From Pseudomonadota bacterium (GTDB taxonomy: Bacteria > Pseudomonadota > Gammaproteobacteria > Xanthomonadales > Xanthomonadaceae), in assembly GCA_023423675.1 (NCBI GenBank), contig JAFAFD010000023.1, positions 1 to 13,752 on the forward strand: DNA of 13,752 nt, in the 5' to 3' direction. Every line of letters starts with the position of its first letter. The stretch's first letter is position 1. The position numbers were made by a program, and so were the translations under genes. Positions 9,278 through 13,752 of this stretch are shown here, in pieces. The notes below the pieces were generated by a model. It was given only the letters and a program-made list of their open reading frames with translations, made no database searches and was not told the origin of the DNA.

Positions 9278-10527
9278 GGCGGCGGCAATCCGCGCACCGA
9301 GGCGGAGATCACCGAGCGCCTGCGCGACACCATGGGCCAGCACCCCGGTGCGCAGGTCGACTTCGCGCGGCCGGCACTGTTCAGCTTCTCCACGCCGCTG
9401 GAAATCGAGCTGCGCGGGCAGGACATGGCGACCCTTGAGCAGGCTGGCCAGCGCCTGGCCGCACTGCTGCGCGGCAATGCCCACTACGCCGACGTGAAGT
9501 CGACGGTGGAAGAGGGCTTCCCGGAAATCCAGATCCGTTTCGACCAGGAGCGTGCCGGTGCGCTGGGCCTGACCACCCGTCAGATCGCCGATGTGGTGGT
9601 GAAGAAGGTGCGTGGCGACGTGGCCACCCGCTACAGCTTCCGCGACCGCAAGATCGACGTGCTGGTGCGTGCGCAGGAAGGCGACCGCGCCAGCGTGGAC
9701 AGCATCCGCCGCCTGATCGTGAACCCCGGCAGCACCCGCCCGGTCACCCTGGATGCGGTGGCCGACGTGGTCGCCACCACCGGCCCCAGCGAGATCCATC
9801 GCGCCGACCAGACCCGCGTGGCCGTGGTTTCGGCCAACCTGCGCGACATCGACCTGGGCGCGGCCATGCGCGAAGTACAGCAGATGGTGGCCGAGCAGCC
9901 GCTGGGTGCGGGCGTCGGCCTGCACATCGGTGGTCAGGGCGAGGAGCTGGCACAGGCCGCCAAGTCGCTGATCTTCGCCTTCGGCCTGGCTATCTTCCTG
10001 GTCTACCTGGTGATGGCTTCGCAGTTCGAATCGCTGCTGCATCCGTTCGTCATCCTGTTCACCATTCCGCTGGCCCTGGTCGGCGCGATCCTGGCGCTGA
10101 TGCTGACCGGCAAGCCGATCTCGGTGGTGGTGTTCATCGGCCTGATCCTGCTGGTCGGCCTGGTCACCAAGAACGCGATCATCCTGATCGACAAGGTCAA
10201 CCAGCTGCGCGAGGCCGGCGTGGCCAAGCACGAGGCGCTGGTGGAAGGTGCACGTTCGCGCCTGAGGCCGATCATCATGACCACCCTGTGCACGCTGTTC
10301 GGCTTCCTGCCGCTGGCGGTGGCGATGGGCGAGGGCGCCGAAGTGCGCGCGCCGATGGCGATCACGGTCATTGGTGGCCTGCTGGTGTCGACTCTGCTGA
10401 CCCTGCTGGTCATCCCGGTGGTCTACGACCTGATGGATCGCCGCGGCGATGCCTACTACCGCGAGCGCGGCCGCAAGCATGCCGGTGAAGGCCTGCATGC
10501 TGCCGAGGGTGGCCATCGCGGCGGCGC

Positions 10528-10532
10528 GGAGG
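10528..10532 (+). promoter_or_regulatory. Strong ribosome-binding site of RND permease 2
   Basis: GGAGG lies 7 nt before the ATG at 10540, inside the end of the interrupted permease gene. It would let the second permease be translated even when ribosomes stop at the premature TAA about 1.25 kb upstream, unless transcriptional polarity intervenes. Confidence 0.65.
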
Positions 10533-10539
10533 AACCGGC

Positions 10540-13500
10540 ATGAGCGTCGCCGAGTTCTCCATCCGCCGCCCGGTCACCACCATCATGTGTTTTGTGTCGT
10601 TGGTGGTGGTCGGCCTGATCGCCTCGTTCCGGCTGCCGCTGGAAGCGCTGCCGGACATCTCCGCGCCGTTCCTGTTCGTGCAGATCCCGTACACCGGCTC
10701 GACCCCGGAAGAGGTCGAGCGGACCATCATCCGCCCGGTGGAGGAATCGCTGGCGACGATGACCGGCATCAAGCGCATGCGCTCGCAGGCCACTTCGGAA
10801 GCGGCCTCGATCTTCATCGAGTTCAGCGACTGGGACCGTGACATCGCCATCGCCGCCTCCGATGCCCGCGAACGCATCGATGCGATCCGCAGCGACCTGC
10901 CCGACGACCTGCAGCGCTACAACGTGTTCAAGTGGTCCAGCAGCGACCAGCCGGTGCTGAAGGTGCGCCTGGCCAGTGCCACCGACCTGACCGCCGCCTA
11001 TGACATGCTCGACCGCGAGTTCAAGCGGCGCATCGAGCGCATCCCGGGCGTGGCGCGCGTGGACATCACCGGTGCGCCGCCGAACGAGGTCGAGATCGCC
11101 ATCGATCCGGACCGGCTCAGCGCGCATGGCCTGAGCATCAACGAACTCAGCGACCGCCTGCGCACGCTGAACTTTTCGATCTCGGCCGGGCAGATCAACG
11201 ACAACGGCCAGCGCGTGCGCGTGCAGCCGGTGGGCGAGATCACCGACCTGCAGGAAATGCGTGACCTGGTGATCAACGCCAAGGGCCTGCGCCTGGGTGA
11301 CATCGCCGAGGTGCGGCTGAAGCCGGCGCGGATGAACTACGGGCGTCGCCTCGACGGCAACCCGGCCATCGGCCTAGACATCTTCAAGGAACGCAGCGCC
11401 AACCTGGTGGATGTCTCGCGCGCTGCCCTGGCCGAAGTCGAGGCGATCCGCGCACAGGACTCGATGCGTGACGTGCAGATCAAGGTCATCGACAACCAGG
11501 GCAAGGCGGTCACCTCCTCGCTGCTGGAACTGGCCGAGGCCGGCGCGGTCGGCCTGATCCTGTCGGTCACCGTGCTGTTCTTCTTCCTGCGCCACTGGCC
11601 GTCCACCCTGATGGTGACCCTGGCCATCCCGATCTGCTTCACCATCACCCTGGGCTTCATGTACTTCGCCGGGGTGACGCTGAACATCCTGACCATGATG
11701 GGCCTGCTGCTGGCGGTCGGCATGCTGGTGGACAACGCCGTGGTCGTGGTGGAAAGCATCTACCAGGAACGCGAGCGCATGCCGGGGCAACCGCGGCTGG
11801 CCTCGATCATCGGCACCCGCAACGTGGCCATCGCACTCAGCGCCGGCACGCTGTGCCACTGCATCGTGTTCGTGCCCAACCTGTTCGGCGAGACGAACAA
11901 CATCAGCATCTTCATGGCGCAGATCGCGATCACCATCTCGGTCTCGCTGCTGGCCTCGTGGCTGGTGGCGGTCAGCCTGATCCCGATGCTGTCCGCGCGC
12001 ATGGCCACGCCCAAGCTGCTGCACTCGCAGACCGGCGTCATCGCCCGCCTGCAGCACCGTTATGCGCGCCTGCTGGACTGGTCGCTCCGCCATCGCGGCT
12101 GGAGCCTGCTCGGCATCCTGCTGGTGGTGCTGGTCAGTCTGGTGCCGATGAAGCTGACCAAGGTCGACATGTTCGGCGGCGGCGGTGGCAAGGACATCTT
12201 CATCGGCTACATGTGGAAGGGCGCCTACACCTACCGGCAGATGTCCGAGGAAGTCGCCCGCGTCGAAGCCTGGCTGGAACAGAACCGCGAGCGCCTGCAC
12301 GTGCAGCAGGTCTATTCCTGGTACAGCGAGCAGGAAGGCAGCTCGACCACGGTGACCATCGACGAGAAGTACGCCAAGGACATCAAGGCGCTGCAGGAGG
12401 AGATCCGCAAGGGCCTGCCGAAGTCGGCGCGTACCGACTACTTCGTCGGCAACCAGGGCGGCGATGGGGGCAACGGCAACCAGGGCGTGCAGGTGCAGCT
12501 GGTGGGTGATTCCAGCAGCATGCTGCAGGAGATCGGCCAGGAAGTGCTGCCGCTTCTGGCCCAGCGCCCCGAGCTGCGCGACGTGCGCATCGACAATGGC
12601 GAAAAGGGCGGCGAGCTGAAGGTGCACGTCGACCGCGAGCGCGCCGCTGCGTTCGGCTTCAATGCCGAGCAGGTGGCCAGCTTCGTCGGCCTTGCCCTGC
12701 GGGGTGCGCCGCTGCGCGAGTTCCGTCGCGGCGACAACGAAGTGCCGGTGTGGGTGCGCTTTGCCGGCGCCGAGCAGAGCAGCCCGGAAGACCTGGCCAG
12801 CTACAGCGTGCGTACCGGCGATGGCCGCAGCGTGCCGCTGCTCAGCCTGGTCAGCGTGGACGTGGGTTCCTCGGCCACCCAGATCGGTCGCACCAACCGC
12901 CAGACCACCCTGACCATCAAGGCCAACCTGGCCGAGAAGGTCACCGCGCCCGATGGCCGCAAGGCCATGGAAGCGGTGCTCACACCGATGAGCTTCCCGG
13001 CCGGCTATGGCTTCACCTTCGATGGCGGTGACTACGGCAACGACAACGAAGCGATGCAGCAGATGGTGTTCAACCTGCTCATCGCGCTGGTGATGATCTA
13101 CGTGGTGATGGCGGCGGTGTTCGAGTCGCTGCTGTTCCCGGCGGCGATCATGAGCGGCGTGCTGTTCTCGATCTTCGGCGTGTTCTGGCTGTTCTGGATC
13201 ACCGGTACCTCGTTCGGGATCATGTCCTTCATCGGCATCCTGGTGCTGATGGGCGTGGTGGTGAACAACGGCATCGTGATGATCGAGCACATCAACAACC
13301 TGCGCCGCGGCGGCATGGGCCGCACCCAAGCGCTGGTGGAAGGCTCACGCGAGCGCCTGCGGCCGATCATGATGACGATGGGCACGGCGATCCTGGCGAT
13401 GGTGCCGATCTCGCTGACCAACACGCAGATGTTCGGCGATGGCCCGGAATACGCCCCGATGGCGCGCGCGATTGCCGGCGGCCTGGCGTTCTCCACCGTG

Positions 13501-13623
13501 GTCAGCCTGCTGTTCCTGCCGACCATCTACGCGGTGCTGGATGACCTGCGCAGTGCGGTCACACGCCTGATCCGGCGCGCGCGGGGGCTGGACATCGCGG
13601 AACCGGGCGCTGCCCGGGTGTAA
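10540..13623 (+). CDS. smeK: RND efflux permease 2, probably SmeK
   Basis: This is an inner-membrane RND exporter of 1027 residues, the usual length for the family. TM1 (about 11-29) is followed by the N-terminal porter region (about 35-330), TM2-TM6 (about 333-485), TM7 (about 518-537), the C-terminal porter region (about 540-840) and TM8-TM12 (about 843-1000). The usual acidic pair in TM4 is D398-N399 (GMLVDNAVVVVES), and the position of the TM10 lysine is N909 (GVVVNNGIVMIEH). It therefore lacks two of the three classic relay residues of AcrB, as do many RND proteins outside the AcrB group. Gly-rich loops occur at 546-550 and 639-649. The start overlaps the previous stop (ATGA) behind a strong GGAGG. 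It may work with permease 1 as a mixed trimer, as MdtB and MdtC do. No outer-membrane channel gene follows. The symbol rests on operon order. Confidence 0.85.
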   Translation: MSVAEFSIRRPVTTIMCFVSLVVVGLIASFRLPLEALPDISAPFLFVQIPYTGSTPEEVERTIIRPVEESLATMTGIKRMRSQATSEAASIFIEFSDWDRDIAIAASDARERIDAIRSDLPDDLQRYNVFKWSSSDQPVLKVRLASATDLTAAYDMLDREFKRRIERIPGVARVDITGAPPNEVEIAIDPDRLSAHGLSINELSDRLRTLNFSISAGQINDNGQRVRVQPVGEITDLQEMRDLVINAKGLRLGDIAEVRLKPARMNYGRRLDGNPAIGLDIFKERSANLVDVSRAALAEVEAIRAQDSMRDVQIKVIDNQGKAVTSSLLELAEAGAVGLILSVTVLFFFLRHWPSTLMVTLAIPICFTITLGFMYFAGVTLNILTMMGLLLAVGMLVDNAVVVVESIYQERERMPGQPRLASIIGTRNVAIALSAGTLCHCIVFVPNLFGETNNISIFMAQIAITISVSLLASWLVAVSLIPMLSARMATPKLLHSQTGVIARLQHRYARLLDWSLRHRGWSLLGILLVVLVSLVPMKLTKVDMFGGGGGKDIFIGYMWKGAYTYRQMSEEVARVEAWLEQNRERLHVQQVYSWYSEQEGSSTTVTIDEKYAKDIKALQEEIRKGLPKSARTDYFVGNQGGDGGNGNQGVQVQLVGDSSSMLQEIGQEVLPLLAQRPELRDVRIDNGEKGGELKVHVDRERAAAFGFNAEQVASFVGLALRGAPLREFRRGDNEVPVWVRFAGAEQSSPEDLASYSVRTGDGRSVPLLSLVSVDVGSSATQIGRTNRQTTLTIKANLAEKVTAPDGRKAMEAVLTPMSFPAGYGFTFDGGDYGNDNEAMQQMVFNLLIALVMIYVVMAAVFESLLFPAAIMSGVLFSIFGVFWLFWITGTSFGIMSFIGILVLMGVVVNNGIVMIEHINNLRRGGMGRTQALVEGSRERLRPIMMTMGTAILAMVPISLTNTQMFGDGPEYAPMARAIAGGLAFSTVVSLLFLPTIYAVLDDLRSAVTRLIRRARGLDIAEPGAARV

Positions 13624-13633
13624 CGCACGACAA

Positions 13634-13660
13634 CGTGTTGGTGGTGGGGGAGGCAACACG
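13634..13660 (+). terminator. Weak hairpin after the efflux operon
   Basis: CGTGTTG (13634-13640) and CAACACG (13654-13660) can form a 7-bp stem with a 13-nt G-rich loop, starting 10 nt after the stop of permease 2. There is no T-tract. Together with the SMAG pair that follows it may end or protect the operon mRNA. Confidence 0.35.
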
Positions 13661-13723
13661 GTAGAGCCGAGCCATGCTCGGCTGCCTTTCGCGGCGCCGC
13701 CCGAGCAGGGGCTCGGGCGCTAC
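13661..13723. repeat. Head-to-head pair of SMAG-type palindromes
   Basis: Left element (plus strand): GTAG, AGCCGAGC, CAT loop, GCTCGGCT (13661-13683). Right element (minus strand): GTAG at 13723-13720, then arms of 9 bp (CGCCCGAGC at 13698-13706 and GCTCGGGCG at 13711-13719) with a 4-nt loop. The GTAG boxes face outward and can pair with each other (GTAG with CTAC), and the arms of the two elements are partly alike. The whole 63-bp unit could therefore also fold as one long hairpin. Another GTAG at 13748-13751 may begin a further copy beyond the window edge. Confidence 0.75.
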
Positions 13724-13752
13724 CTGTCCGGTCGCGCCGCACAACCGGTAGC

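Larger units (their letters stand above)
7019..10543 (+). pseudogene. smeJ: RND efflux permease 1 interrupted by an in-frame TAA, probably SmeJ
   Basis: This is an AcrB-like proton-driven inner-membrane drug exporter, about 1174 residues if read through. TAA at 9275-9277 (codon 753) stops it; the same frame then runs open from 9278 to TGA at 10541-10543. The first part has TM1 (about 34-51), the N-terminal porter region, TM2-TM6 (about 410-560) with the proton-relay pair D475/D476 in TGLVVDDSIVVLES, a long cytoplasmic linker with an extra hydrophobic stretch (about 602-625), TM7 and the start of the second porter region. The remainder supplies the other half of that region and TM8-12, including the relay lysine (codon 1051) in VGLVTKNAI. 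Neither part alone is a complete pump. An Ala/Ser/Gly insertion lies at about 296-325. GGGAG 6 nt before the ATG supports the start. No ribosome-binding site precedes the first downstream ATG (9332), so restart is unlikely. Confidence 0.85.

Noticed and set aside
6830..10516. A 1228-codon open frame on the minus strand across the efflux genes
   Set aside because: It is exactly antisense to the adaptor end and permease 1, is rich in His, Gln, Asp and Arg, and has no domain character or ribosome-binding site. It is a GC-rich shadow of the plus-strand codons.
9332..10543. The downstream part of permease 1 as an independent 403-residue gene
   Set aside because: It begins inside the second porter region, has no ribosome-binding site before its ATG, and is in frame with the upstream part. 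It is the tail of one interrupted gene.

Overview
The window is very GC-rich chromosomal DNA, most likely from Stenotrophomonas (S. maltophilia complex, Xanthomonadaceae). The best clue is a set of short palindromes that begin with GTAG and carry a CAT loop. These match the SMAG family of REP-like elements abundant in S. maltophilia. The gene content (an adaptor plus two tandem RND permeases, Uup, DbpA, a PQQ glucose dehydrogenase) also fits.

Layout, left to right. (1) Bases 1-448, minus strand: the N-terminal five-helix membrane domain of a PQQ-dependent glucose dehydrogenase (gcd), cut by the window edge, with an attenuator-like hairpin pair in its leader. (2) 449-745: a divergent intergenic region with no convincing gene and two dyad symmetries. 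(3) apt, 746-1285, plus. (4) dbpA, 1324-2700, minus, convergent with apt across a strong hairpin. (5) A short divergent promoter region with a SMAG element and a TACAAT box 5-6 nt before each start codon. (6) uup, 2812-4695, plus. (7) A repeat cluster (SMAG, inverted repeat, 20-bp tandem duplication). (8) Two small mono-haem c-type cytochromes on the minus strand (5655 down to 4795), one exported and one a lipoprotein, forming a two-gene operon. (9) A 206-bp divergent control region with two dyads. (10) A plus-strand efflux operon (5862-13623): lipoprotein adaptor, RND permease 1, RND permease 2, joined by ATGA overlaps. (11) A terminal outward-facing pair of SMAG-type palindromes.

The adaptor-RND-RND order without an outer-membrane channel is that of S. 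maltophilia SmeIJK, and of E. coli MdtABC. An unlinked TolC-type channel would be needed. The most notable point is that the first permease is interrupted by an in-frame TAA (codon 753 of about 1175), while the reading frame continues intact on both sides. This is a recent nonsense mutation, a phase or strain variant, or a sequence error. The two permeases also differ in their proton-relay residues: DD plus K in the interrupted one, DN plus N in the intact one.

I see no clearly new multi-gene system here. The remaining points of interest are regulatory dyads, the attenuator-like gcd leader, the paired leaderless-type promoters and the repeat architecture.
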